Assembly: GCA_963678855.1 (NCBI GenBank)
Contig: OY787448.1
Span: 1,302,001-1,366,000, forward strand
Direction: 5' to 3'
DNA from: F22 sp963678855
GTDB taxonomy: Bacteria > Bacteroidota > Bacteroidia > Bacteroidales > Bacteroidaceae
Length of the DNA stretch: 64,000 nucleotides
Shown: positions 42,323 through 51,984 of the stretch, one piece after another
Layout of the letters: each line of letters opens with the position of its first letter
How positions within the stretch are numbered: the stretch's first letter is position 1
Program-made: the position numbers and the translations under genes
The notes under the pieces: model-generated
The model's database searches: none
The model's input: the letters and a program-made list of their open reading frames with translations, nothing else
What the model was told of the DNA's origin: nothing

Positions 42323-43219
42323 ATGGCCTGGTATAGTAAGTATTTGACTATTTTTGAGAAACCGCTTGATAATATTCCTGCCAGTATCAAACAGGAGATA
42401 AAAAACAAACTCCAAGCTGTACAATCTGAGACGCCGTTAATCTCAGTTGTACTGATTGCTCACAACGAAGAAAAACACTTATTGGCTTGTCTGTGGTCAT
42501 TATGTGAAAACAAAACCGAATTCCCACTGGAGATTATAGTGGTTAATAACAATTCTACTGACCGCACTGTAGAGTTATTAGAAGAGCTAGATGCGCGATG
42601 GTTTGACGAGAAACAAAAAGGTCCAGGCTTTGCTCGTCAACGCGGTTTAGATGAAGCACGTGGGAAGTACCATTTGTGCATTGACTCAGACACGATGTAT
42701 CCTCCAGAATATATAAATGCTCATATGAAGTATCTATTAAAGGACGATGTGGCCTGCACATATGGCCTGTGGAGTTTTATCCCAACAAAAAAGAATCCAG
42801 CTTGGGCATTAGCCATTTATGAAGGGTTACGAGACATACATTTACGTCTACAAGACATTAAACGACCTGAGTTGAATGTACGTGGCATGGTTATGGGGTT
42901 TCGTACTGAATATGGTCGTCAATTTGGATTCCGAACAGATATTAAACGTGGCGAAGATGGTTCTTTAGCATTAGACATGAAGCCTCTAGGGAAACTTGTT
43001 TTTGTGACATCTCGTAAAGCACGTGCGTTAACCTGCAACTCAACTTTGGATCAAGATGGGTCCTTGGTGAATAGCATTCAGATTCGGATAAAAAAAGCAG
43101 TTCGCGGCTTTACTGGACTGTTCACAAAGAAAGACAATTATGACTCTGATGACACTTCAAACATCATAGCTGGTCAAGAGCATCAAGCAGAACAAAGAAA
43201 AAGAGATACAACTGTATAA
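42323..43219 (+). CDS. Family 2 glycosyltransferase (GT-A fold)
   Basis: 298 residues from MAWYSKYLT. The nucleotide-sugar-binding region shows SVVLIAHNEEKHLLACLWSL, then VNNNSTDRTVELLEEL and the DxD-type HLCIDSDTMYPPEYI. The conserved GFARQRGLDEARGKY segment between them is typical of GT2 enzymes that decorate polysaccharide or lipid. No membrane helix is seen, so it is probably peripheral at the inner membrane. The frame is open 27 codons further upstream, but a -7 promoter box lies there. Acceptor sugar unknown. Confidence 0.9.
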   Translation: MAWYSKYLTIFEKPLDNIPASIKQEIKNKLQAVQSETPLISVVLIAHNEEKHLLACLWSLCENKTEFPLEIIVVNNNSTDRTVELLEELDARWFDEKQKGPGFARQRGLDEARGKYHLCIDSDTMYPPEYINAHMKYLLKDDVACTYGLWSFIPTKKNPAWALAIYEGLRDIHLRLQDIKRPELNVRGMVMGFRTEYGRQFGFRTDIKRGEDGSLALDMKPLGKLVFVTSRKARALTCNSTLDQDGSLVNSIQIRIKKAVRGFTGLFTKKDNYDSDDTSNIIAGQEHQAEQRKRDTTV

Positions 43220-43245
43220 CCTCTTTCAGAGAAATCAGATTATAA

Positions 43246-43286
43246 AGAACAGGCACATCCAATTAAGGTGTGCCTGTTCTTTTTTT
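43246..43286 (+). terminator. Terminator between the glycosyltransferase and the RND operon
   Basis: Perfect 12-bp stem (agaacaggcaca against tgtgcctgttct, 11-base loop) followed by a T-run of six or more. The RND gene ends at 43299 on the other strand. Confidence 0.9.
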
Positions 43287-43298
43287 CAAAACCACTTA

Positions 43299-46200
43299 TC
43301 ATTGCTTATAAAACTTTCCTTTCAACATCTTGAAGTACAATAGCGGTACGACAATTAGTGTCAACATGGTAGATGTAATCGTACCACCCATCAGCGAGAT
43401 AGCCAAACCTTGGAACAATGGGTCAAACAAAATCACAATCGCACCAAGCACTACAGTACCAGCAGTAAGGATAATAGGCAATGTACGCACAGCACCAGCC
43501 TCGACAACAGCTTGTTTCAAATCAACTCCTTCTTTGAGTCGTATATTCACAAAATCAATCAACAAGACAGAGTTACGCACCATCACACCAGCCAGAGCGA
43601 TAAAACCAATCATAGATGTCGCACTAAAGTAACTACCCATAAACCAGTGTCCAATCACGATACCAATAAGTGACAATGGAATAGCCGCTAACATCACAAT
43701 AGGGACTAAGAAATCTTGGAACCAACCTACAATCAACAGGTATATAATCAAGATAGCCACCATAAAAGCGATTCCCAAATCACGGAATACTTCGTAGGTA
43801 ATTTGCCACTCACCATCCCACTTCACCGTGTAGTTATCTTCATACTCTGGTTGTCCATTATTCAACATACCCAATGTATAACCTTCTGGAACAGGTATCT
43901 CTTTGATGCTCTTTTCTAAGTTAAGCATTGCATAGATAGGACTTTCTAAATCACCTGCTAGCTCAGCTGTTACATAGATGCATTCCATCTGATCTTTGCG
44001 CATAATACTAGGAGCTTGCACTTGCTCTTTCAGTGTAGTCACATCGCCTAGACGCACCACTGTCCCCATTTGATTGATAATAGGCAATGCTGCTAATTCA
44101 TCAGCACTCATCTTATCTGCTTCGTTCAATTCCAGCATAATCGGAATATGACGGATAGAGACATCTTGATGTAACACGCCAACTGGACGACCAGATACAG
44201 CCGCATTCAGATTGTCTGCGACATGGGCTGGAACAACCCCCATACGCATCGCCTTATCTCTATCAACTTCAAAGTGCAATTCGTCTTGTGGGGCTTCATA
44301 CAACATATCTACATCAACCACACCTTCTGCCTCTTCCATCAAAATCTTAATACGTTTCGCGATAGCAAGACGCACTTCTGGATTTGGCCCATACACCTCA
44401 GTCACCATAGTAGAGAGCACTGGAGGACCTGGAGGGACTTCCACCACCTTCACATTGGCATTATGACGACGAGCGATTTCTTGAATCTTAGGGCGCATCA
44501 TTTTGGCGATATCGTGACTTTCTTCACTACGGTCATGCTTCTCTAGAAGATTAACCTGAATATCTGCTACATTATCTCCGCGACGCAAATCATAATGACG
44601 CATCAATCCATTGAAACTAATTGGAGCAGATGTACCCACATAGGTTTGATAGTCATGCACCAAAGGTTCTGTGGCTAAATACAAACCAATCTCTTGAGCT
44701 ACCTCATTGGTTTTCTCTAGAGTCGTTCCCTCTGGCATATCAATCACCACTTGGAACTCATTTTTATTGTCGAATGGCAACATCTTAACTGGTACTACAC
44801 GCAAGAAGAAAAGAGATACAGAAGCCAATAACATGACCACGGTCAGTAAGACAAATCCCCAACGATAAGCACGATTGTCAAGCATAGGCTGGATAGTCCA
44901 ACGATAAGCTTTGTACAACTTAGTCTCCTTCACATTGTACACTCCTTCAGATTCAGCATAAGACTCACCAGGTGTATCCTCTTCAGGACATTTGCCAGTC
45001 ACAAAAGTTTCCATTGGATCATGCTGACTCTGTGCATTTTTCAAGGCCTGTGCTTCAAGACACTCTTGCTGTCTTCTTTCGGCTTCTTTTTGCTCCTTTG
45101 TCCTAAGAAATATATAGCCAAGATAAGGGGTTAAGGTTAAAGCGACGAGGAGCGAAAACGACATAGCCATGGTAGCACCAATTGGCATAGGACTCATATA
45201 TGGGCCCATCAATCCTGACACAAAAGCCATAGGCAATACAGCAGCAATCACTGTAAATGTAGCAAGAATCGTTGGATTTCCGACTTCATTAATCGCAAAT
45301 AGCGCAGCTTCTCGCATAGACGGATACTTCATCTTAAAATGCCTATGCATATTCTCGGCCACAATAATGGAATCGTCGACCACAATACCAGTTACAAACA
45401 CCAGTGCAAATAAAGTAATGCGGTTGAGCGTATAATCCATAAAGTAATACGAGAACAAAGTCAACGCAAAGGTTACTGGCACGGACAAGAAGACGACTAG
45501 GCCACCTCGCCATCCCATAGCCATGGCTACAAAAAGTGTTACTGCAATAATAGCTCCCAATAGGTGGACTAATAGTTCAGAGACTTTTTCTGATGCAGAC
45601 GCACCATAATTTCGAGTCACAGTCACTTCGACATCACTAGCGATTTGCTCACGCTTCATGTAGTTGACCTTCTCGATAATTTTAGAAGACAATTTCATGG
45701 CGTCTGTGCCGCTTTGCTTACTAATTGCGATAGTCACAGCTGGATGCCCTTCGTAAGTCACATACTGCGTAGGGACTGCAGGACCTTCTTCTACAGTTGC
45801 TACATCACGTAGGTAAACTGGCTGACGCCCATTCATGCCCACAATCAGTTGTTCCACTTCTTGAGCACTACGTAAGAAGTTGCCCGTTTCTACACGAAAC
45901 ACATTATCTCCTTTGTATGCCTGCCCTGACTCCATCTGCATATTGGCTGCTTGAATATACTGAGCTACAGTTTTTAAGTCAAGGTTCATACCTGAGAGCT
46001 TGCTTCTATCTACAATCACACGAAGCTGCTTAGCACGTCCACCTATCAGCTTGACACCAGTAACATGCTTAATCTTTTTAATCTCTTGCTCGAAAAACTG
46101 GGCTTGCTGATACAACTGATAATCATCGACTTCAGTATTCTTACTCCAGACAGTCATAGCCAACACTGGCACATCATCAATAGCACGCGTCTTCACGATA

Positions 46201-46592
46201 GGCATACTCACACCATAAGGCATCTGATCCATATGCTTCATAATTTCATTGTATAGCTTCACTAGAGATTCTTCTACATCCTCTCCAACGTAAAACTGTA
46301 CCGTAAGCATGGCTTGACCATTCATACTTGAGCTATAAAGATGCTCCACCCCCTTCACGTTACTAATCACACGTTCTAGTGGGGCTATCACACGCATCTC
46401 TACTTCCTTAGGAGATGCTCCAGGCATCTGTAGGAATATATCGGCTGCTGGGACCTCTATCTGAGGTTCTTCCTCACGGGGAATCAGTGAGATACTATAC
46501 GCACCCACCAATAAGAAAGCCACCATGAGTAGCAGCGAAAGTTTACTTTGTAAGAAGCCGCTTGCTACGCGACCTGCTAATCCTTGTTGCAT
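43299..46592 (-). CDS. RND efflux transporter, inner-membrane permease subunit (AcrB/MexB-like)
   Basis: 1097 residues with the 12-helix, two-porter-domain RND layout. The start LLLMVAFLLVGAYSISLIPREEEPQ and TRAIDDVPVLAMTVW are family hallmarks. The proton-relay Asp pair is in VTGIVVDDSIIVAEN (helix 4). The conserved repeat GFIALAGVMVRNSVLLIDF marks the second half. A charged cytoplasmic stretch of about 70 residues (around 495-565) separates the halves and is longer than in AcrB. Substrates cannot be read; the REEEPQ and RAIDD segments resemble multidrug or solvent pumps more than metal pumps. Third gene of the efflux operon. Confidence 0.96.
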   Translation of the reverse strand: MQQGLAGRVASGFLQSKLSLLLMVAFLLVGAYSISLIPREEEPQIEVPAADIFLQMPGASPKEVEMRVIAPLERVISNVKGVEHLYSSSMNGQAMLTVQFYVGEDVEESLVKLYNEIMKHMDQMPYGVSMPIVKTRAIDDVPVLAMTVWSKNTEVDDYQLYQQAQFFEQEIKKIKHVTGVKLIGGRAKQLRVIVDRSKLSGMNLDLKTVAQYIQAANMQMESGQAYKGDNVFRVETGNFLRSAQEVEQLIVGMNGRQPVYLRDVATVEEGPAVPTQYVTYEGHPAVTIAISKQSGTDAMKLSSKIIEKVNYMKREQIASDVEVTVTRNYGASASEKVSELLVHLLGAIIAVTLFVAMAMGWRGGLVVFLSVPVTFALTLFSYYFMDYTLNRITLFALVFVTGIVVDDSIIVAENMHRHFKMKYPSMREAALFAINEVGNPTILATFTVIAAVLPMAFVSGLMGPYMSPMPIGATMAMSFSLLVALTLTPYLGYIFLRTKEQKEAERRQQECLEAQALKNAQSQHDPMETFVTGKCPEEDTPGESYAESEGVYNVKETKLYKAYRWTIQPMLDNRAYRWGFVLLTVVMLLASVSLFFLRVVPVKMLPFDNKNEFQVVIDMPEGTTLEKTNEVAQEIGLYLATEPLVHDYQTYVGTSAPISFNGLMRHYDLRRGDNVADIQVNLLEKHDRSEESHDIAKMMRPKIQEIARRHNANVKVVEVPPGPPVLSTMVTEVYGPNPEVRLAIAKRIKILMEEAEGVVDVDMLYEAPQDELHFEVDRDKAMRMGVVPAHVADNLNAAVSGRPVGVLHQDVSIRHIPIMLELNEADKMSADELAALPIINQMGTVVRLGDVTTLKEQVQAPSIMRKDQMECIYVTAELAGDLESPIYAMLNLEKSIKEIPVPEGYTLGMLNNGQPEYEDNYTVKWDGEWQITYEVFRDLGIAFMVAILIIYLLIVGWFQDFLVPIVMLAAIPLSLIGIVIGHWFMGSYFSATSMIGFIALAGVMVRNSVLLIDFVNIRLKEGVDLKQAVVEAGAVRTLPIILTAGTVVLGAIVILFDPLFQGLAISLMGGTITSTMLTLIVVPLLYFKMLKGKFYKQ

Positions 46593-46616
46593 AAGAAATA
46601 TCTTTAAGTTAGCGGA

Positions 46617-47705
46617 TTATTGAACACTCACCTTCACACCGTTGTATAGGCGTTTGCCAGCTGGCACAATGATGCGGTCTTGTGGAGACACACCAGAAAG
46701 TGCCTCTACTTGTTGTCCTTGTGTTCGGCCTAGACGCACCCATTTCAGTAAAGCTTGCTTATCACCAGTCACGACATACACACCAACAAGATCACCTTGA
46801 CGTACCAAGACTTCAGCAGGCAGCCATACGCCTTGTTTAATACTAGTTGCGACTACATCTTTACGAAGAGGGAGTTGTACATCGACATGCATGCCTGAAA
46901 GTAGTTTAGCCTGCAGCTCTTTAGGGACAGCTACAGTCACTTGGTATTGACCACCAGTGGCAACTGACGATGTGCTATATTCTGTAATTTTAGCTTCAAA
47001 GCGAATGTTTACAGCAGGCACGTCTACCACGGCCATACTGTCTGCTTCTAGCTGAGTAATCGCCGATTCGCCCACTTGGGTCTGTATCACCATCGCACCA
47101 GCTTTTTCAACCGTTACTAAAGGCATACCTGGATGAGCTAAACTACCTAGATCTGCTTGCACATCAATGACAAGGCCTGAAAAAGGTGCCTTTATTTGCG
47201 TGTATGCTTGATGGGCTTGAGCTTCTCGTACCATCTGGCGTGCCGCTTTTAGATTAGCCGCCATCGCGTCGTAATTAAGCTTTACATTCTCATATTCTTT
47301 TTGAGAACAACTTTTCTTAGCAAGCAAACGTGCAAAACGCGCCTCATCCGCCTTGGCCACATCATAAGCTGCTTTGGCTTGAGCAACCATGCTTTGAGCT
47401 TGAGCTTTTTTGGCTTGTATCTCTTGGTCACTAATCATCACTAACAGTTGGCCTTTCCGTACTTTTTGTCCTTTTTGAACAGCTACTTTTTGAACAGACC
47501 CCATAATACGGGTACCTAATCGTGCAATATCGTCCGACTGCACCAAGCCACTAGTTGTGATAATCTCCGCCTTATCTGTCGTTGGAGTTACTACAGAGAC
47601 ATTCAATATTGTATTATCCGCTTTACGGTCTGATGTTTTATGCCCGCAGCTTGATACTGCGACAAGTGTCATTAGGGCAAAACTCAAAGTGAAAAACTTC
47701 TTCAT
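46617..47705 (-). CDS. RND efflux periplasmic adaptor (membrane fusion protein)
   Basis: 362 residues with a lipoprotein signal (lipid Cys20, AVSSC). The barrel-sandwich/lipoyl halves are GTRIMGSVQKVAVQKGQKVRKGQ and YTQIKAPFSGLVIDVQADLG (cited in part), flanking an alpha-helical hairpin (about 95-155, QAKKAQAQSMVAQAKAAYDV). A beta-barrel and membrane-proximal domain follow. It joins the permease to the TolC-like channel. It sits 24 bases before the permease and 40 bases after the channel gene. Confidence 0.95.
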   Translation of the reverse strand: MKKFFTLSFALMTLVAVSSCGHKTSDRKADNTILNVSVVTPTTDKAEIITTSGLVQSDDIARLGTRIMGSVQKVAVQKGQKVRKGQLLVMISDQEIQAKKAQAQSMVAQAKAAYDVAKADEARFARLLAKKSCSQKEYENVKLNYDAMAANLKAARQMVREAQAHQAYTQIKAPFSGLVIDVQADLGSLAHPGMPLVTVEKAGAMVIQTQVGESAITQLEADSMAVVDVPAVNIRFEAKITEYSTSSVATGGQYQVTVAVPKELQAKLLSGMHVDVQLPLRKDVVATSIKQGVWLPAEVLVRQGDLVGVYVVTGDKQALLKWVRLGRTQGQQVEALSGVSPQDRIIVPAGKRLYNGVKVSVQ

Positions 47706-47745
47706 AATAGCAAGATGTATTTAGTTTGTTTATTTGTAAATAGAT

Positions 47746-49071
47746 TTATTGTGCCGTCACCAATCGTAACATAGCTATAGTGACATTCTTTTTAAACAGT
47801 GCTTGTTCAAGCATCAGTCGTTGTTGTGCTTGTTGTGCTTGTATGCGAAGCAAATCACTTGTAGGTGCTAAGCCTTCTTCGTATCTGTCTTGCAAGATGC
47901 GATAAGCTTCGGATGTTTGAGCCGCCATAGTTCTCGTCTGATTAATCTCTTGTTTTACAACCTCTAGCTGACGTTTAACTTGGAAGTATTCAGCTTGCGC
48001 CTTATTCTTCTGTTCTAACAATTGAGATTGAAGCTTCTTGACTTGAAAACGTGCTCCACGTAGTTTGTGATAATTCTGACTTCCTTTAAACAAAGTCCAC
48101 GTCATATTCACACCCAACAAGTAACTATTTTCTGAAAAGCCCAATGCCTTACCATCATTCAACTGATAGGTCCCAAAAGCATTGATACGTGGCAAAAAAG
48201 TCAGTTTGCTTGCCTTAGCCTGAGTTTTTGCAGCTTGGAGTCCCTCTTGATAAGCCAAGATATCTGTTCTCCCCATTACACTAGCCTCATTGACATCCAG
48301 AGGAATATCCCATGCGATGCGATCCACTGTATAGGTCTTACCTTCTATAGGTGTTTCTCCCATCAGAATGGATAGTTGATCGCTAGCATTATGCACACTT
48401 GCCTCAGCTGTTGTAACCTGTGTATGCATCTGCAAACTATAAGCTTTGGCTTGCAACAAGTCTGACTTTTGAATCAGCCCCTCATCATGCATGGCTTTAG
48501 CTCTTTTTAGGAAAGCATCAGCAGCTTTAGCAGCGCGCTTCATAACGCGTACATTTTTATATGCTAAGTCCAGTTGAAGATATTGTTGGACCACTCGAAA
48601 GCGAGTATACTCGGCCATACGTCGAGCACCTAAGTCTTTAGCTTTAGCAGCCGCCTTGGCAGCAGAACGCATATAGATGGCATCTAAGTTAAGCAAAGGC
48701 TGCATCAATTTAATCTGAGCAGAGTAATCTCGCGATGCGCCTGGATTGTTTAAACGAGCAGGATCAAAATCAGCTTGAGTAGCCACCCGCTGATGCAGCT
48801 TGAAACCAAAAGCATTGAGTGGATTATCTGTCACCATAGCATTGTAGCTCACTTCTACTTGTGGTAAAAAAGCAGCATTAGCTTCTGCACTTTGCGCTTT
48901 GGCCATCTCTGCATCAAGAGTCTGTTGCTTTAGTTGTGCATTAAATTCTAACGCACGAGCTGTTGCGACATCTAGTGATAGATGCTGCTCCTGAGCTTTC
49001 ATATAAAGAGGATATACGGATATTATCAACATCAGAACAATTCCTCCTAGTTTGGTACAAATTCGTGTCAT
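47746..49071 (-). CDS. TolC-family outer-membrane efflux channel
   Basis: 441 residues with a signal peptide (LMLIISVYPLYMKAQ). Two long coiled-coil OEP repeats alternate with beta segments: LDVATARALEFNAQLKQQ, TQADFDPARLNNPG, then MRMLTAQ-like helices such as ILQDRYEEGLAPTSDLLRIQ. The DLLxxQ pattern at the end of each repeat is a family hallmark. No lipobox Cys, so it is not acylated. First gene of the efflux operon, preceded by a strong promoter; no regulator gene is adjacent. Confidence 0.94.
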   Translation of the reverse strand: MTRICTKLGGIVLMLIISVYPLYMKAQEQHLSLDVATARALEFNAQLKQQTLDAEMAKAQSAEANAAFLPQVEVSYNAMVTDNPLNAFGFKLHQRVATQADFDPARLNNPGASRDYSAQIKLMQPLLNLDAIYMRSAAKAAAKAKDLGARRMAEYTRFRVVQQYLQLDLAYKNVRVMKRAAKAADAFLKRAKAMHDEGLIQKSDLLQAKAYSLQMHTQVTTAEASVHNASDQLSILMGETPIEGKTYTVDRIAWDIPLDVNEASVMGRTDILAYQEGLQAAKTQAKASKLTFLPRINAFGTYQLNDGKALGFSENSYLLGVNMTWTLFKGSQNYHKLRGARFQVKKLQSQLLEQKNKAQAEYFQVKRQLEVVKQEINQTRTMAAQTSEAYRILQDRYEEGLAPTSDLLRIQAQQAQQRLMLEQALFKKNVTIAMLRLVTAQ

Positions 49072-49099
49072 AAATGAGTTAGTTTGTTAATCTTTATTG

Positions 49100-49130
49100 C
49101 AAAGATACAATGAATCGATTAATTACACAA
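49100..49130 (-). promoter_or_regulatory. Promoter of the efflux operon
   Basis: Minus strand TTG (49130-49128), 20 bases, TATCTTTG (49107-49100), 29 bases before the tolC-like start. Full consensus. Confidence 0.75.
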
Positions 49131-49197
49131 ATAGACCTTAGCTATTACAACATAGAAATGTCCTATAACATGTGCAAAATAAGAAGACCCTATCTAT

Positions 49198-49233
49198 ACA
49201 AAAAGAGGGCTTGCCCCATGGGCAAACCCTCTT
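49198..49233 (-). terminator. Terminator of the zapA-rny operon
   Basis: About 14-bp stem (aagagggcttgcc against ggcaaaccctctt, wobble on the minus RNA) followed by tttttg on the minus strand, 24 bases after the rny stop. Confidence 0.85.
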
Positions 49234-49256
49234 AATCAAATATCTTTGAGATAAAA

Positions 49257-50801
49257 TTACTTCGCGTAAGCTACAGAGCGAGTCTCACGGATAACCGTAA
49301 TCTTCACTTGACCTGGATAAGTCATTTCATCTTGAATCTTCTTAGCGATTTCATCTGACAGTTGTTCTGTTTGTGCATCATCAATCTTTTCAGAACCAAC
49401 GATTACACGAAGCTCACGACCTGCTTGGATAGCATAAGTCTTGGTAACACCTGGATAACTCATTGCAATTTGTTCCAAATCATTCAAACGCTTGATATAC
49501 GCTTCTACGATTTCGCGACGAGCACCTGGACGAGCACCTGAGATAGCATCACAAACCTGTACGATAGGCGCAAGCAATGATGTCATTTCACACTCATCGT
49601 GGTGAGCACCAATGGCATTGCAGATATCTGGTTTTTCCTTGCAACGCTCAGCTAGCTTCATACCTAGCAATGCGTGTGGCAATTCTGGCTCCTCATCAGG
49701 CACCTTACCAATATCGTGTAGTAGACCTGCACGTTTCGCACGCTTAGGGTTCAAACCAAGCTCAGTGGCCATGATAGCACATAGATTGGCTGTTTCACGA
49801 GCATGTTGCAATAGGTTTTGACCATACGAGCTACGGTATTTCATCTTACCGATAGTACGGATAAGTTCTGGATGAAGGCCATGGATACCTAGGTCAATAG
49901 CTGTACGCTTACCTGTTTCGATGATTTCTTCTTCTAGTTGCCTACGTACCTTAGTCACAACCTCTTCGATACGAGCTGGGTGAATACGACCGTCAGTCAC
50001 CAATTGGTGCAATGCAAGACGCGCCACTTCACGACGTACTGGGTCGAAACCAGATAGGATAATTGCTTCAGGAGTGTCATCAACAACGATTTCGATACCT
50101 GTAGCTGCTTCTAGAGCGCGAATATTACGACCTTCACGACCGATAATACGTCCCTTGATTTCATCTGAATCGATATGGAACACAGTTACCGAGTTTTCAA
50201 TAGCAGTTTCAGTCGCTACACGTTGAATCGTTTGGATAATGATGCGCTTTGCTTCTTTGTTTGCAGAAATCTTCGCATCATCTACGATTTCATTGATATA
50301 CGCTTGAGCTTCCGTTTTCGCTTCACCCTTAAGCGTCTCAATCATACGCTCCTTTGCTTCATCAGCTGAAAGACCAGAAATCGTTTCTAGTTTTTCAACT
50401 TCCTGCTTTTGAAGTTCATCCAACTCTTCTTGCTTGCGCTCAGTAGCTTGGATTTGACGATCAAGATTGTTTTTCAACTTGTCCGCTTCTTGACGTTTAC
50501 GTTTCACATCTTCTTGACGTTGAGAAACTGACATCTCACGTTGTTTCAATTTATTCTCAGCTGATTGAATCTTAGATGTACGACTCTGTACCTCCTTTTC
50601 CAGTTCTGCTTTTTTATTCAAGAAGTTTTCTTTCACTTCGAGCAATTTATCTTTCTTCAAAGCCTCAGCTTCCATCTCGGCTTCACGCATAAATTTCTCA
50701 TATTTTTCCTTCTGAACTTTCATCATCCAGAAGTATGCTGCTACGGCTCCTAAAGCCAAGCATACTAGTCCAGCAATTATAGCTGGGATAACCGTTGTCA
50801 T
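49257..50801 (-). CDS. rny: Ribonuclease Y
   Basis: 514 residues from MTTVIPAIIAGL. One N-terminal membrane helix (about 5-24) is followed by a long coiled coil (about 30-190). The KH domain shows IGREGRNIRALEAATGIEI and the HD domain LLHDIGKVPDEEPELPHALLG plus AIGAHHDECEM, which supplies the metal-binding His and Asp. It starts mRNA decay at the membrane. The frame runs upstream to 50882 but that extension has no conservation and would place the membrane helix away from the N-terminus. Third gene of the operon. Confidence 0.97.
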   Translation of the reverse strand: MTTVIPAIIAGLVCLALGAVAAYFWMMKVQKEKYEKFMREAEMEAEALKKDKLLEVKENFLNKKAELEKEVQSRTSKIQSAENKLKQREMSVSQRQEDVKRKRQEADKLKNNLDRQIQATERKQEELDELQKQEVEKLETISGLSADEAKERMIETLKGEAKTEAQAYINEIVDDAKISANKEAKRIIIQTIQRVATETAIENSVTVFHIDSDEIKGRIIGREGRNIRALEAATGIEIVVDDTPEAIILSGFDPVRREVARLALHQLVTDGRIHPARIEEVVTKVRRQLEEEIIETGKRTAIDLGIHGLHPELIRTIGKMKYRSSYGQNLLQHARETANLCAIMATELGLNPKRAKRAGLLHDIGKVPDEEPELPHALLGMKLAERCKEKPDICNAIGAHHDECEMTSLLAPIVQVCDAISGARPGARREIVEAYIKRLNDLEQIAMSYPGVTKTYAIQAGRELRVIVGSEKIDDAQTEQLSDEIAKKIQDEMTYPGQVKITVIRETRSVAYAK

Positions 50802-50906
50802 ACTTGTTGTTATTGTTTTGGGGTTATACACTATATAAAAAAACACCAAACACGTGTGCCTTGTTAAGCCTAAGCATAACAAAGAACATGCGTTGATGTA
50901 TTCAAT

Positions 50907-51230
50907 TTACTCAGAATCGTTTAGAGCAAACAAATCGAGGTCATCGATTTCTTCTTCTAAACGTTCGAACAAGTCAAGGACCTCTTGATTATTAGCATTT
51001 TCTTCTGCTTTCACTGCACGTGTGGCCATGTGCAAAGCAGCTATGGAAAGCAATCGAGAACTGTTGTCGGCAGATACTCCACGCTTTTTGTAGTTATGTA
51101 ATGCCTCATTTAGCTGCTTGGCAGCAAGACGGATACGCGCTTCGTCCTTTCTAGGAATAGTCATTTGAAACTTATGGTCATTGACTACAACGGTAATCTT
51201 CAACTTTTCTGACAACTCCTGATTATTCAT
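50907..51230 (-). CDS. zapA: Cell division protein ZapA
   Basis: 107 residues. The N-terminal domain LKITVVVNDHKFQMTIPRKDEARIRLAAKQLNEAL (cited by parts KITVVVND and RLAAKQLNEAL) is the ZapA fold, followed by a coiled coil (EENANNQEVLDLFERLEEEIDDLDLF). It binds and bundles FtsZ at the Z-ring. It begins 71 bases after the small coiled-coil protein and precedes rny. In several Bacteroidota zapA is linked to rny in this way. Confidence 0.94.
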   Translation of the reverse strand: MNNQELSEKLKITVVVNDHKFQMTIPRKDEARIRLAAKQLNEALHNYKKRGVSADNSSRLLSIAALHMATRAVKAEENANNQEVLDLFERLEEEIDDLDLFALNDSE

Positions 51231-51301
51231 GGGCTATATAGGAAATGCTATCTAATTATTTGGTATGCTGTTCGGTATTCACAATGCTTTCACTAAAATG
51301 A

Positions 51302-51589
51302 CTACTCCTTTGCGAAGTCATCTTTAGTCAATATCGCAATGCATTGATCTACATCATTTACTAGATGCGCTAATCGAGTCTTTGTATCGGTAAGTTCCAT
51401 ACTTTTCACATCGACATACTTGGCATCTTTAAGTAACACATATTGTGCACGAGTCTCTTGAAGTTCACTTTCAAGTTGTTGAATCTTTAGCTGCTGAGCT
51501 TGCAACACCTCGCGTTGCTGTCTATATGCCATGATTAAAGCATTTACTTTAGATTCAAATGACTTGGCTCTGTCCATCTCTTGACTCAT
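51302..51589 (-). CDS. Small coiled-coil protein upstream of zapA, possible ZapA partner
   Basis: 95 residues, almost entirely helical, with a coiled coil from about 10 to 55 (KVNALIMAYRQQREVLQAQQ, then LKIQQLESELQETRAQYVLL). The ending LVNDVDQCIAILTKDDF resembles the C-terminal part of small ZapB-like or Caulobacter ZauP-like proteins that pair with ZapA. The name is not certain; the assignment rests on size, coiled coil and position immediately before zapA. Confidence 0.75.
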   Translation of the reverse strand: MSQEMDRAKSFESKVNALIMAYRQQREVLQAQQLKIQQLESELQETRAQYVLLKDAKYVDVKSMELTDTKTRLAHLVNDVDQCIAILTKDDFAKE

Positions 51590-51744
51590 ACTATTTTACG
51601 CTAATTTCCTACAAAAATACGATTATATTAGTAGATTCAAAAGATTTCTTATAGAAAAGGCACAAAAAAACTCAGACAAGCACCATATTTGGGCGGTCTG
51701 AGTCATCTCACAATCAATAATTTTCCTAACACCTTATGAATAAG

Positions 51745-51817
51745 CACGGGAAGAGAGGCTCGAACTCCCGACACCCGGTTTTGGAGACCGGTGCTCTACC
51801 AACTGAGCTATTCCCGT
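51745..51817 (-). tRNA. tRNA-Trp (anticodon CCA)
   Basis: 73-nt cloverleaf: acceptor acgggaa paired to ttcccgt, TA-GCTC D-arm, anticodon loop ctCCAaa with a 5-bp ccggt/accgg stem, T-loop ttcgagc. Discriminator G, no encoded CCA. Confidence 0.97.
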
Positions 51818-51828
51818 GTTTGCGGATG

Positions 51829-51858
51829 CAAAGGTAGTGCTTTTTTCTTAACCACCAA
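51829..51858 (-). promoter_or_regulatory. Promoter of tRNA-Trp
   Basis: Minus strand TTG (51858-51856), 19 bases, TACCTTTG (51836-51829), the same -7 box as the tRNA Gly-Leu-Gly promoter. The tRNA begins 12 bases later. Confidence 0.8.
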
Positions 51859-51906
51859 GCGATAAACATAAAAATGTTGATTTTGCATAAAAATAGAAGG
51901 GTAAGA

Positions 51907-51938
51907 TTGGTCAAAACAAGAAAGAATTACTACCTTTG
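51907..51938 (+). promoter_or_regulatory. Promoter of the DUF5020 gene
   Basis: TTG (51907-51909), 21 bases, TACCTTTG (51931-51938), 47 bases before the ATG at 51985. It lies inside the longer open frame, which supports the later start. Confidence 0.7.
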
Positions 51939-51984
51939 CGGCATCAAAAATAAACCATTTATTCACTTTATTCAAAACAAAACA

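Noticed and set aside
51874..51984. N-terminal extension of the DUF5020 gene to the first ATG
   Set aside because: It contains a consensus promoter and would bury the signal peptide that begins at 51985.
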